Shown here: positions 19,382-28,130 of the stretch, piece by piece
Layout of the letters: each line of letters begins with the position of its first letter
How positions within the stretch are numbered: the first letter of the stretch is position 1
From: Mycolicibacterium sp. P9-64
GTDB taxonomy: Bacteria > Actinomycetota > Actinomycetes > Mycobacteriales > Mycobacteriaceae
Assembly (NCBI RefSeq): GCF_008329605.1
Contig: NZ_NPKO01000013.1
Location: forward strand, 1-64,000
Reading direction: 5' to 3'
Length of the DNA: 64,000 nucleotides
Notes under the pieces: generated by a model
Database searches by the model: none
What the model was told of the DNA's origin: nothing
Seen by the model: the letters and a program-made list of their open reading frames with translations, nothing else
Made by a program: the position numbers and the translations under genes

Positions 19382-19423
19382 TCACCCGGGTGAATTGGTT
19401 CGCCGGGTGATGACCACTCGCCC
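19382..19423 (+). promoter_or_regulatory. Island element 2
   Basis: TCACCCGGGTGA, 11-base spacer, GGGTGA, TGACCAC, TCGCCC. The leader after it (GCTGACTCAACAGC followed by GGCGAGCGGAGG) is also nearly identical to the leader behind element 6. It precedes the gene at 19575. Confidence 0.9.
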
Positions 19424-19574
19424 GCCGTCGGTGAACGCTGACTCAACAGCCGGCGAGCGGAGGATTCACCAAACGACACCGCCGCATGACTGGACACAAA
19501 CATCCGGGCGCCTCGCGTGTATTGCGTCCGGGTGGCCATGCTCGACAACCAACCCCCATTAGGAAGGACATGTA

Positions 19575-20492
19575 ATGAAAGCCATCACTGTGTCAGATCG
19601 TGAGGCCGGTGCCGCCAGCTTGGCGCTGACAGAGCTGCCCCGCCCCGAGGCGGCCACGAACGACGTCGTCGTACGGGTACACGCCGCGAGCTTCATTCAC
19701 ACGGAGCTTGACTGGCCGGACACCTGGACCGATCGCGCGGGTCGCGACCGCACACCGAGCGTCCCCGGCCACGATCTGTCGGGTGTCGTGGTTGAACTAG
19801 GTTACGGCACAACTGGATTGAGTGTCGGCCAGCGCGTGTTTGGATTGATCGACTGGTCGCGCAATGGTTCGCTGGCAGAGTACACCGCGGTGGAAGCCCG
19901 CAACCTCGCACCGCTGCCAATCGACATCGAGCACACCGTGGCGGCCGCACTGCCAATTTCCGGGCTGACCGCCTGGCAAGGCCTATTCGATCACGGCCAC
20001 CTCACCAGTGGACAAACGGTCCTGATCCACGGTGTCGGGGGGGCGGTCGGATCCACCGCGGTGCAGCTCGCCCGCGAAGTCGGCGCGCGCGTCATCGGCA
20101 CCGGCCGCACTGCAGATCGAGACGGGGCGCTGGCTCTCGGCGTGCACACATTCGTGGACCTAGACACCGAAAAACTGGAAGACGTAGGTGAAGTCGACGT
20201 GGTGTTCGACGTGATCGGCGGCGACATCCTGGACCGCTCGACCGCGCTTGTGCGCGCCGGCGGAACGCTCGTCACCATCAGCGAACCGCCTAAGACCCGG
20301 CCCAGCGACGGGCGCGCTGTCTTCTTCGTTGTCGAACCCGATCGCGCCCAGCTCGCTGCCCTCGCTGCCCGGGTGCGCGATGGACGCCTCACACCCGTGG
20401 TGGGCGCGGTGCTGCCACTCGCCGAAGCCGTCGACGCTTTTACCCGCAAGCGCATCCCTGGCAAGACCATCCTGCGCGTAGCCGAAGGCTGA
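19575..20492 (+). CDS. NADP-dependent quinone oxidoreductase-like MDR protein
   Basis: This 305-residue, zinc-free medium-chain reductase has PGHDLSGVVVELG, LPISGLTAWQGLFDHG, the nucleotide motif IHGVGGAVGSTAVQLAREVGA (about 150-170) and a C-terminal GKTILRV. Family members reduce quinones or enals using NADPH. AGGAAGG precedes the ATG. It is first behind element 2. The cupin and DoxX genes downstream may belong to the same transcript, though 240 bases separate them. Fits detoxification of quinones or electrophiles. Confidence 0.85.
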   Translation: MKAITVSDREAGAASLALTELPRPEAATNDVVVRVHAASFIHTELDWPDTWTDRAGRDRTPSVPGHDLSGVVVELGYGTTGLSVGQRVFGLIDWSRNGSLAEYTAVEARNLAPLPIDIEHTVAAALPISGLTAWQGLFDHGHLTSGQTVLIHGVGGAVGSTAVQLAREVGARVIGTGRTADRDGALALGVHTFVDLDTEKLEDVGEVDVVFDVIGGDILDRSTALVRAGGTLVTISEPPKTRPSDGRAVFFVVEPDRAQLAALAARVRDGRLTPVVGAVLPLAEAVDAFTRKRIPGKTILRVAEG

Positions 20493-20733
20493 GACAGCGA
20501 CCCCCGATGACCGGACGGCGCAGACGCGGCTAGCGCCGGTGGGAGGCGATGTTAGTCGGCGTTGGTCGACGGGAGAACACGGAGGCCGAGCTCGCGCTGA
20601 GCTACACGGCGCGGCTCTGGCCATCCGCTCCACCTGGGCTACTGCCCAGCCGCAACCGGCTCATCTGCTCATTGCGCATCATGTGAGCACATCGGCTAGT
20701 TGAAGACACCCCAAAGGGAAAGGCAGCCGACAG

Positions 20734-21180
20734 ATGGCCTTGAAGACACTATTCGCCGCATTGACCGCGGCCACGCTGCTCGCGCCCGCGGCCCATGCCG
20801 ACCCGACGCCAGAGCATTCGAATCAAAAACCGGTTGTCCGCGTAGTTTTCGATCAGTTGACAAACGTTCCCGGCAAATCGGTTGAAGCAGTGACCGTTAG
20901 CTATCCGCCGGGGGCGAAGAGCGGAGCCCACCACCACGCGAATTCGGCGTTCATCATGGCCTACGTCATCTCCGGAGCGATCCGAAGCCAAGTCGAAGGT
21001 GAGCCCGCACGTGTTTATCGGGCCGGTGAGACGTGGCAGGAAGCCCCCGGCGCGCACCACACGATCAGCGAAAACGCCAGTGCCACCGACCCGGCTGAAC
21101 TGCTGGCAGTTTTTCTGATCGATACCGGAGACGGGCCGCTCACGACGGACGACGTTACCGAAGATGAGCCGCCACGCTAA
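20734..21180 (+). CDS. Secreted cupin-domain protein
   Basis: This 148-residue protein has a clear signal peptide (MALKTLFAALTAATLLAPAAHA with cleavage before DP). A single cupin barrel follows: PPGAKSGAHHHANSAFIMAYVISGAI has the metal-binding HHH and a downstream residue, and RAGETWQEAPGAHHTISEN has the second motif His. Such exported cupins are often paired with DoxX and ECF genes. The ligand is unknown. AAGGGAAAGG lies upstream of the ATG. Confidence 0.85.
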   Translation: MALKTLFAALTAATLLAPAAHADPTPEHSNQKPVVRVVFDQLTNVPGKSVEAVTVSYPPGAKSGAHHHANSAFIMAYVISGAIRSQVEGEPARVYRAGETWQEAPGAHHTISENASATDPAELLAVFLIDTGDGPLTTDDVTEDEPPR

Positions 21181-21264
21181 AGCATTGAACAATGCGCACG
21201 GCGTCCGGTATGAACGATGTAGAGACATTCTCCGTTGAAGCGTTCGACGGAGCAGGAGGAATGC

Positions 21265-21711
21265 GTGCGCGGACCTGATCGGATCCGGGTTGTCGAGATC
21301 GCGCTTCGCGCGTCGCTCGCGGCGGGGTTTCTGTCGTCTGTTGTCGACCGATTCGGCTGGTGGGCGCCGTTGGGGCAGGGGACTTGGGGAAGCATGGGTG
21401 CTTTCGCCGACTACACCCACCAGTTGGTTCCGTTCGCCTCCGGATGGTCTTTGACCGTCATTGTCTGGGGCGCTACCGCCACCGAAACGACCCTCGGAGT
21501 CTTGCTCCTGATCGGTTGGCGGCCACGCTTCGTCGGCGCGGCCAGTTGCCTGGTGCTCCTAGTATTTGCAGTCTCGATGGCTGTCTCGCTTGGTATGGAA
21601 TCACCGCTGAGCTACAGCGTCTTCTCCGCCGCAAGCGGCGCCGCGGCCTACGCGATCCTTGGCGCAGCATCGCCATCCCCGACCGCGGAAGCCACACCTT
21701 GTGACAACTAA
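21265..21711 (+). CDS. DoxX-like membrane protein
   Basis: This 148-residue protein has about four membrane helices (VEIALRASLAAGFLSSVVDR; WSLTVIVWGATATETTLGVLLLI; FVGAASCLVLLVFAVSMAVSL; VFSAASGAAAYAILGA), the DoxX-like arrangement. I chose the GTG at 21265 because AGGAGG sits five bases upstream; a TTG at 21235 would be longer. In mycobacteria DoxX has been linked to a membrane oxidoreductase complex controlling thiol stress. It lies between the cupin and the ECF sigma operon. Confidence 0.75.
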   Translation: MRGPDRIRVVEIALRASLAAGFLSSVVDRFGWWAPLGQGTWGSMGAFADYTHQLVPFASGWSLTVIVWGATATETTLGVLLLIGWRPRFVGAASCLVLLVFAVSMAVSLGMESPLSYSVFSAASGAAAYAILGAASPSPTAEATPCDN

Positions 21712-21955
21712 CGTGCAAGGATCCGCAAAGCGGTCCGACGGAGACTGCCCGCAAGGATTGTAAGGCGTGGAGACCTGTTGCAGCGCTGAGGAGTTCGGAA
21801 CAACTGCACCCGATCTGGAAAGCCGCGCGCGGCCGCGGGTGACCGGCGCAGGGTGAGATGTCGATGAGCTGACGCTGGGCCACTGGTCACTGGGCCAACC
21901 CTGATCGCGGTGCGCCCCTGATGCCGGCTGATCCGCCCCGACGCCGGTTAGCAAA

Positions 21956-21997
21956 TGACCCGGGTGAATTAGCTCGTCGGGTGATGACCACCACCCC
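21956..21997 (+). promoter_or_regulatory. Island element 3
   Basis: TGACCCGGGTGA (one mismatch), 11-base spacer, GGGTGA, TGACCAC, CACCCC. The leader resembles those of elements 2 and 6 (GGTGAAGGCTGGCTCAAG). It precedes the ECF sigma gene. Confidence 0.9.
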
Positions 21998-22165
21998 GCA
22001 TCGGTGAAGGCTGGCTCAAGACAAAGCGACCGGAGGAGGTGCTGCCGACGATGTACCGGATTCGTGTTCATGGATCGCCGACATCGCGCTCGGCTTGGCG
22101 GACTCGAGTGCTCTGTGATCGACGTGAGACGGCACCGACGCTCGATTCGGAAAGGGATGTGAACC

Positions 22166-22744
22166 GTGGCAGCCGGACGCACTGAATGTGTCAGTCCGGC
22201 AGAGGATTCGGCAATCGCCGTCCGCTTCGAACGTGACGTGATCCCGCTAATTGAGCCCCTGCGTCGGCGCGCCATTCGATTCACTTCCGCCAGCGCGGAT
22301 GCCGATGATCTGCTGCAGGAAACCTTGCTCAAAGCCTACGCCGGTAGACACTCATTTCAGCAGGGCACGAACCTGAGCGCGTGGCTGTTCCGAATCATGA
22401 CCAACACTTACATCAGCAGCTACCGACACAAGAAGCGCCAACCGGCGCAGTGCCCGGCCGACCAACTCAGCGACCGACAGCTAGTGGCCAGCGCCGCGCA
22501 TCTGCCAGATGCCCTATGGTCGGCCGAAGACCAAGCGCTCGCCACGCTGGCCGACCCTCGAATCAAGGCGGCAATGCAAGCGCTGCCCGAAAAGTTCCGG
22601 ATTGCCGTCTACTTCGCCGATGTCGCCGGCTTCTCCTATAAGGAGATCGCCGGAATCATGGACACCGAAGAGGGAACGGTGAGTTCACGGATCAGCCGCG
22701 GACGACAACGGCTGCGCACCCTGCTAACGGACGCGCCCAGCTAG
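22166..22744 (+). CDS. ECF sigma factor, SigH/SigR-like
   Basis: This 192-residue protein has region 2 (RRRAIRFTSASADADDLLQETLLKAY, GTNLSAWLFRIMTNTYIS) and region 4 (ALPEKFRIAVYFADVAGFSYKEIAGIM, EGTVSSRISRGRQRLRTLL). Both are closest to the SigR/SigH/SigE group that answers thiol-oxidative stress. That group normally has a zinc anti-sigma gene (HxxxCxxC) directly downstream. None is encoded here; the next unit starts with element 4. GTG start with AGGGATG upstream. The element in front suggests control by, or feedback on, the island regulon. Confidence 0.9.
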   Translation: MAAGRTECVSPAEDSAIAVRFERDVIPLIEPLRRRAIRFTSASADADDLLQETLLKAYAGRHSFQQGTNLSAWLFRIMTNTYISSYRHKKRQPAQCPADQLSDRQLVASAAHLPDALWSAEDQALATLADPRIKAAMQALPEKFRIAVYFADVAGFSYKEIAGIMDTEEGTVSSRISRGRQRLRTLLTDAPS

Positions 22745-22960
22745 CGGCGGGCCGACGACGGTTCGCGTTACCGGGTGACGGGAGTCGAACGGCGCCCAAC
22801 TGTCACTCACACCGTGGCACCGTCCGCACCAGACTCCGACTGACGGCCAGTTCAGAAGGCGAGGGCGATGAACCAGACGTTTGGTCACGAGTTCGACCTT
22901 GCCCCAACGCCTTCAGCCTGGCGTGGTCGCACGCATCGGAGCGCTGTGCTCCTTGACCTC

Positions 22961-23002
22961 TCACCCGGGTGAATTACACCGCCGGACGAGGACAACTCAC
23001 CC
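22961..23002 (+). promoter_or_regulatory. Island element 4
   Basis: TCACCCGGGTGA, 11-base spacer, GGACGA, GGACAAC, TCACCC. It ends only 42 bases before the start at 23045. Confidence 0.9.
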
Positions 23003-23044
23003 CTCGCGCGCAGACAGTGGTCGCTGACGAAACGGAGAGAGAAC

Positions 23045-23560
23045 ATGGTGCACAACCAAACCGCAGGCTTGACAGCTGATGAACTGAGAAGGTCCCGGAC
23101 GAGCGCGACCGCCGCACTGATCTCGCGGTACGGCTTGGTCATCGTCCTGGCGTGGTTCGGCGCGATGAAGTTCACGTCCTATGAATCCCAAGGCATTTCA
23201 CATTGGGTAGCCAACAGTCCCTTCTTGGGTTGGGTGTACAACCTCATGTCCATCGACGCCTTTGGTCGATTGAACGGATCAGTAGAATTGATTACTGCTG
23301 CACTACTGGCCGTCAAGCCGTGGTGGCCGAAGGCTTCCGTGGTGGGCGGCATAATCGCTTCGCTGTTCTTCGTGACCACGCTGAGCTTCATGGTCACCAC
23401 ACCAGGTGTCGGCGAGGCGTCTGCCGGTGGCTTCCCCGTCTTGTCCGCTGACGGAGAGTTCTTGATGAAAGACATCGCACTGATCGGCTTAGCACTGTGG
23501 CTGCTGGTAGATGCCATCGACGCGACCCGCAAGCAGCCGATCGTCGTCGAGACGGATTGA
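23045..23560 (+). CDS. YkgB/RclC-like (DUF417) membrane protein
   Basis: This 171-residue protein has four membrane segments. DUF417 features are RYGLVIVLAWFGAMKFTSYESQGISHWVANSPFLGWV at the N-terminus, LNGSVELITAALLAV, and FFVTTLSFMVTTPGV followed by GRFLMKDIALIG-like sequence near the end. The E. coli homologue RclC belongs to the reactive-chlorine resistance operon with RclA. Here too a Lpd/RclA-like flavoprotein follows, 110 bases downstream. It is probably part of a membrane-level defence against HOCl or related oxidants (inference). GGAGAGAA precedes the ATG. Confidence 0.85.
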   Translation: MVHNQTAGLTADELRRSRTSATAALISRYGLVIVLAWFGAMKFTSYESQGISHWVANSPFLGWVYNLMSIDAFGRLNGSVELITAALLAVKPWWPKASVVGGIIASLFFVTTLSFMVTTPGVGEASAGGFPVLSADGEFLMKDIALIGLALWLLVDAIDATRKQPIVVETD

Positions 23561-23670
23561 CGCCTCTCGCTGATGAACTCGCATCCGCCGACCAAGCCGC
23601 TGATGGGCAGCCAGGCGCCGCCGCGGCCACACCCGCCGCATGGCAGCGAACTACCCAGCCAGGAGCCGCG

Positions 23671-25080
23671 ATGACAACGACAGGCAGCGACCACTACGAC
23701 CTCATCGTCGTCGGCGCAGGCTCCGGGGGATATGTGGCAGCCATCCGCGCCGCCCAGCTCGGCATGACCGTCGGGATCGTCGAGGAACGCTACTGGGGTG
23801 GAGTGTGCCTGAACACGGGCTGTGTCCCGTCAAAAGCGCTGCTGCGCAACGCTGAGATCGCCTCCATCGTCACCCAGCAGTCCGCCACATTCGGCATCGC
23901 CGGAGACGTCAGTCTCGACTACTCCCGCGCGGTGTCGCGCAGCCGTGAAGTCGCCGACGCCCGGGTCCGCGGAGTGCATTTTCTGATGCGTAAGAACAAC
24001 ATCACTGAGATCGACGGGCACGGCCATTTCACCGGCCCACACTGCCTCCAGGTGGAGCTGCGCGAGGGGAGCACACGATTGGTGACCTTCAACCACGCCG
24101 TCGTGGCGACCGGATCCCGGGTGCGCATGCTGCCCGGAGTTGTCCTCAGCGACAACATCGTCACCTACGAACAGCAGATTCTCAGCGCCGAACTGCCCGA
24201 ATCCATCGTGATCATCGGCGGCGGCGCCATCGGCATGGAATTCGCCTACATCATGCACAGCTATGGCGTCGGCGTCGAAATCCTGGAATTCAGTGACCGC
24301 GTCCTTCCTAACGAGGATGCCGACGTCTCACGAGAATTGCAGCGCCACTACCGGCGTCGCGGGATATCGATTCACACCTCGGCGCGTGTGGACAGCGTGA
24401 CCGACCACGGCGAACACGTCACCGTCGGCCACACCGGCGCCGACGGAACATCGACTACCACGCAGGCAGCGCGTGCCTTCATCTGCATCGGGTTTTGCCC
24501 CAACGTCGAAGATATCGGCTTGGACGCCGCTGGAATACGTGTGGCCACCAATGGAGCAATCGACATCGATGACTACATGCGAACGTCTGCGCCGCATATC
24601 TGTGCTGTCGGCGACGTCACTGCCAAAGTTCAACTCGCCCATGTCGCTTCCGCACAAGGTGTGATCGCTGCCGAAACCCTCGCGGAGGTGCAGACGATGC
24701 CGCTTGACTACCGGATGATGCCGCGAGTGACGTTCTGCCAACCTCAAGTCGCCAGCTTCGGCTTCACCGAAGAGCAGGCCCGTGCCGCCGGTCACCGCGT
24801 ACGGGTCGCCGTCTTCCCGATGCAGGCCAGCGCCAAGGCCCACGGACTGGGTGAACGCGGCGGTTTCATCAAAGTGGTTGCGGACGAAGCGCATGGCGAG
24901 CTTCTGGGAGCGCATCTAGTGGGCAGCGAAGTCAGTGAACTCCTGCCCGAGTTGACGCTGGCGCAGCTGTGGGACCTCACCGCCGCCGAGCTGGCACGAA
25001 ATGTACACACCCATCCCACACTCGGCGAAGGACTACAGGATTGCTTTCACGCCCTGACCGATGAGGCCATCAACCTGTAA
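23671..25080 (+). CDS. Dihydrolipoamide dehydrogenase / RclA-like flavoprotein disulfide reductase
   Basis: This 469-residue protein has the FAD motif VVGAGSGGYVAAIRAAQLG, the redox disulfide GGVCLNTGCVPSK (Cys46/Cys51), the NAD motif IIGGGAIGMEFAYIM, ICAVGDVTAKVQLAH, and the C-terminal His-Glu dyad motif HTHPTLGE. By sequence it is nearer to E3 (Lpd) than to RclA or MerA, and all catalytic residues are kept. The neighbour is RclC-like, so a role in oxidant defence rather than the housekeeping dehydrogenase complexes is likely. AGGAG precedes the ATG. Confidence 0.9.
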   Translation: MTTTGSDHYDLIVVGAGSGGYVAAIRAAQLGMTVGIVEERYWGGVCLNTGCVPSKALLRNAEIASIVTQQSATFGIAGDVSLDYSRAVSRSREVADARVRGVHFLMRKNNITEIDGHGHFTGPHCLQVELREGSTRLVTFNHAVVATGSRVRMLPGVVLSDNIVTYEQQILSAELPESIVIIGGGAIGMEFAYIMHSYGVGVEILEFSDRVLPNEDADVSRELQRHYRRRGISIHTSARVDSVTDHGEHVTVGHTGADGTSTTTQAARAFICIGFCPNVEDIGLDAAGIRVATNGAIDIDDYMRTSAPHICAVGDVTAKVQLAHVASAQGVIAAETLAEVQTMPLDYRMMPRVTFCQPQVASFGFTEEQARAAGHRVRVAVFPMQASAKAHGLGERGGFIKVVADEAHGELLGAHLVGSEVSELLPELTLAQLWDLTAAELARNVHTHPTLGEGLQDCFHALTDEAINL

Positions 25081-25406
25081 GGAAACTGCGTGGTCACCCG
25101 GTCGCTTGATGGCGGTCCGGCGCCGTCGCCGGCAAGCAATATCTAACGCCGTCTTGCAACAGCGAGCGATTGACCGCGAATCCGCTTGGCTGAGCACGGG
25201 TTTGAGTGCACCATCCGCAGACTTGGACGAACGCGTGTCTTGGGGTCGCGACAACTCAGCAGTACACGTGTGGTTAGGCGTGTATCCGGGCCCGTCCGCA
25301 AGCGTTGACTTATGCGATCAAGATATCGAGCGTAACCCAATCGTGCCACCACCAGCACTACCCACATCCACTCACACGGGTGCTCGGTTCACTGCACCCC
25401 ACTTAC
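25081..25406. other. No gene recognised
   Basis: Intergenic sequence between the Lpd-like gene and element 5. Nothing recognisable. Confidence 0.5.
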
Positions 25407-25448
25407 TCACCCGGGTGAGTAAAGGGGCGGGGTGATGACAGCTCATCC
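25407..25448 (+). promoter_or_regulatory. Island element 5
   Basis: TCACCCGGGTGA, 11-base spacer, GGGTGA, TGACAGC, TCATCC. It lies 149 bases before the SnoaL-like gene. Confidence 0.9.
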
Positions 25449-25596
25449 TGTCTGGCTGCAGTCTTCAGTAGGCGCGATCCCGGTCGATCGTCGGCCCGTG
25501 TCGACGACACCACCGCAGATTTGGCAGCACGGACGCGGCATTGAAAACACAACCCACTTCGGTCGAACACCGAACCGCACAGATAGGGAACGTGAA

Positions 25597-25977
25597 TTGA
25601 ACGACACCAAGCAGTCCGCTGAAGATCTGGCGATTCTCGCGCAGCTCAACGATGACTACGTCCACTCCGACCAGTTCAACGATGTCCAGCGTTTCAGCGA
25701 GTTCCTCGCCGAAGACTTCATCGTGCAGACGCCGGGCGTTACCCGCAACCGCGAAGAGTTCCTCGAGTACATCGCCAAGCCGCGTCCCTTCAAGGATCTT
25801 GCTGTGCACGACGTCAACATCCGCATCCTCAGTGACGTTGCCCTGATCCACGCCCGCGCCACATACACCATGCTCGCCGACGGCGTACACCAAGAAGCTC
25901 TGTACACGGACACCTACCAGAAGCGTGAGGGCACCTGGGTCTGCGTCGCTGCCTGTGCGATCGCTCCTGGCGCTTAA
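25597..25977 (+). CDS. SnoaL-like / DUF4440 NTF2-fold protein
   Basis: This 126-residue protein has LNDDYVHSDQFNDVQRFSEFLAEDF, GVTRNREEFLEYI and DVALIHARATYTML, then TDTYQKREGTWVCVAACA. This is the cone-shaped NTF2/SnoaL pattern. Members bind or isomerise small hydrophobic molecules, and many have no known substrate. TTG start with AGGGAA upstream; longer frames run through the element and are unlikely. First gene of the operon behind element 5. Confidence 0.75.
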   Translation: MNDTKQSAEDLAILAQLNDDYVHSDQFNDVQRFSEFLAEDFIVQTPGVTRNREEFLEYIAKPRPFKDLAVHDVNIRILSDVALIHARATYTMLADGVHQEALYTDTYQKREGTWVCVAACAIAPGA

Positions 25978-26095
25978 CCGGCCCATCTGCGTGTTGACGC
26001 CCGAATTCTTCGACAGCCCTGATACGACGAGTCGTCGATACGAAGAACAGCGGTACAGCCGGAGCCGTCACGGAATACCAAGAAAGCAAGCGGAC

Positions 26096-26861
26096 ATGCA
26101 TTTCAAAGGCAAGAAGGTCGTTGTCGTCGGCGGTAGCGCCGGCATAGGACGACAGGTCGCGGTCGATGTCGTCGACCACGGCGGCAGCGCGGTGATCATC
26201 GGAGGCTCGAAAGCCCGTGTCGACGACACCGTCGCCGACCTGGCGAACGGGCGTAGTGCCTGCGGCATCACCGCCGAGCTGACCGATCGCGTTGCGGTCG
26301 CCGATGTTCGACACGCGCTTTCCGCGCATCACAACGACGCGACACTGCTCGCGAACGTCGCCGGATTCTCCATCCCAAACCGTTTCTCGAGTACGACCAC
26401 CGGTCCTACGACTCGTACATGGAGCTCAACTACGCATTGTTTTCCCTCACCAGACCGTCGTCGCGGGGATGGTCGGCCGCGGGGAGGGCGGCTCCATCGT
26501 CAACATCGGCAGCATGTGGGCCCATCAGGCCATCGGGCTAACCCCATCGTCTGGGCACTCGATGCAGAAAGCCGGGTTGCACGCCTTTACCCATAACCTG
26601 GCCATCGAGCTTGCCGGGCGCAAGAGCCGCGTCAACGCGGCAGCGCCGGCTGCGGTCAAGACCCCCGCTTTGGAGCGGTGGGTGCCGAAGGACGAGATCG
26701 ACACGACGCTGGATACTTTCGCGCCGCTTCATCCCCTGGGACGAGTCGGTACCCCTGCCGACGTCGCCAACGTCGTCACGTATCTGCTCTCTGATCAGGC
26801 CAGCCGGATCACCGGCGCGATACTCAACGTCGACGGCGGCATCATGGCCGGGCGCAACTAA
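26096..26861 (+). pseudogene. SDR oxidoreductase broken by two single-base deletions
   Basis: Close paralogue of the intact SDR at 39996. The N-terminal half (GKKVVVVGGSAGIGRQVA, the Rossmann TGxxxGxG-type motif) is in one frame. Near 26380 one A is missing relative to the paralogue, and near 26445 one C is missing from CCC. After each the reading frame shifts, and the C-terminal half (GGSIVNIGSMWAHQAIG, SMQKAGLHAFTHNLAIELA, TGAILNVDGGIMAGRN) is open in the third frame. Without these the protein would be full length with its catalytic Ser-Tyr/Lys area. Either a fresh pseudogene or homopolymer sequencing error. Confidence 0.75.
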
Positions 26862-26947
26862 CCGAAGGAGGCCAGGTGCTGTAGGAGACGCCGCGCAACA
26901 TCATGGCGGACTTGGCAATCAACCGCGCACTGGACTTAGGAGCATCC

Positions 26948-27517
26948 GTGTCACAGGACTACCACGACAACCCGGCCGCGGTCGACGCGTCGACCGCCGA
27001 GCGGTATCACGTCACCCAGGACACCACGATCGAGCGTTCAGGCGCTGCGACAGCAGGCCACGACTTTGGATACGACCCGGCACACCAATGGCCCAACGCC
27101 ACCCGGGAGCTCGTGCTGACCGGAGCCACCGCGCTGGCTGCGGCCCACGAGCCGCACGCGCAAAGCTCGATCTCGATCACGTTGACCGGCAACGCCTTAT
27201 CGAACGACGTGTTGCTCGCCGAGACCGGCACCATCGTGTTGACATCATCCCGCGACCACTCACACCCGCGCAGCCACCCGATGAGGGTGCTACCGATGCG
27301 ACTCGACACGCTCAGCGAACTGCCCGCGATCCGTGTTCTCGGACATGACGTGATCGAGCCGATACGGCTTCGCCTGGTGGTCGAATTGACCGCTCGCAAC
27401 CCGCACACGGCCGCTACGGCGGTGATGACCTGCCAGTATGATTCCATCCCCCTCGATGCGCAGACCCCACTCGCGGTACTGGACTTCCAGCTGCAGCACC
27501 GCGAACCGCATTTGTAG
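26948..27517 (+). CDS. MsrB N-terminal segment fused to an unrelated sequence
   Basis: This is a 189-residue frame. The first ~35 residues (SQDYHDNPAAVDASTAERYHVTQDTTIER) match the N-terminus of the intact MsrB at 40826, and the GTG start with AGGAG upstream is also shared. After that the MsrB fold disappears: no SGTGWPSF and no RYCINS. A different sequence of about 150 residues follows (ARELVLTGATALAAAH-like, SISITLTGNALSNDVLLAET, LRLVVELTARNPHTAATAVM) with no family I recognise. It follows an SDR gene exactly as msrB does at 40 kb, so it is a recombined copy of that module. Confidence 0.6.
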   Translation: MSQDYHDNPAAVDASTAERYHVTQDTTIERSGAATAGHDFGYDPAHQWPNATRELVLTGATALAAAHEPHAQSSISITLTGNALSNDVLLAETGTIVLTSSRDHSHPRSHPMRVLPMRLDTLSELPAIRVLGHDVIEPIRLRLVVELTARNPHTAATAVMTCQYDSIPLDAQTPLAVLDFQLQHREPHL

Positions 27518-27682
27518 CGACCACACCAGCCCTCGCCTGCGATGGAACGAAGACTGGGCAGTCCACTGTTGAAGACAGCCTCGATTCTCGCCGGACGATC
27601 CGACGGAAGCGAGTCGTCCTAAATGGTTGGGCCGCAGCCCTACACAGCTGTATGCAGTGAAATATTGGGAGTGAGAGTAGAT

Positions 27683-28130
27683 ATGACTGCCCAAGAGTTC
27701 GACGTGGTCGTTGTGGGCGGCGGGGTGGGCGGTGTGGCGGCCGTACGCACTCGTGCGTCGGCCGGGCTCTCGGTCGCGGTTGTCGAGGACCTTCTCGTCG
27801 GAGGGGAGTGTCGCTACTGGGCCTTGAACCCGACCCGAACACTAGTTCGCCCCATCGAGATGTTCAGTCTGGCCAAGGTCGTACCTGGTGTGCGCGAGGC
27901 TGTTTCGGGTGATGGCTTGGACATCCCGGCCGTCTTGGCGAAACGCGACGCGATCGTCGAGCATCTGTCGGATCAAAGCCAAGTGTCGTCGTTGCGGCGA
28001 GCTGGTGTCGCGGTGTTTCACGGGTTTCGGCAGGTTGGCCGGCCACCGGACGGTGCGCGTGGCCTCTGCCGAAGACACCGGTCCGTCTGATCGACGCCAA
28101 CAAGATCAGGGCGTGGGCACGGCGGTGGCG
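27683..28130 (+). pseudogene. Truncated pyridine nucleotide-disulfide oxidoreductase
   Basis: The N-terminal ~110 residues have the FAD-binding motif VVVGGGVGGVAAVRTRASAGL and then VGGECRYWALNPTRTLVRP, resembling mercuric/dihydrolipoamide reductase relatives. The second redox-site Cys position is Asn-Pro-Thr and only one Cys remains. The frame then shifts (GFRQVGRPPDG versus the alternative frame GFGRLAGHRTVRVASAEDTG) and coding ends at a convergent gene. The NAD and dimerisation domains are absent. GGGAGTGAGAG precedes the ATG. Last member of the unit behind element 5. Confidence 0.7.

Noticed and set aside
23671..25080. Calling the flavoprotein mercuric reductase or true RclA
   Set aside because: It keeps the E3-type GGVCLNTGCVPSK and HTHPTLGE motifs, has no C-terminal Cys pair of MerA, and no N-terminal HMA domain; RclA is suggested only by context.
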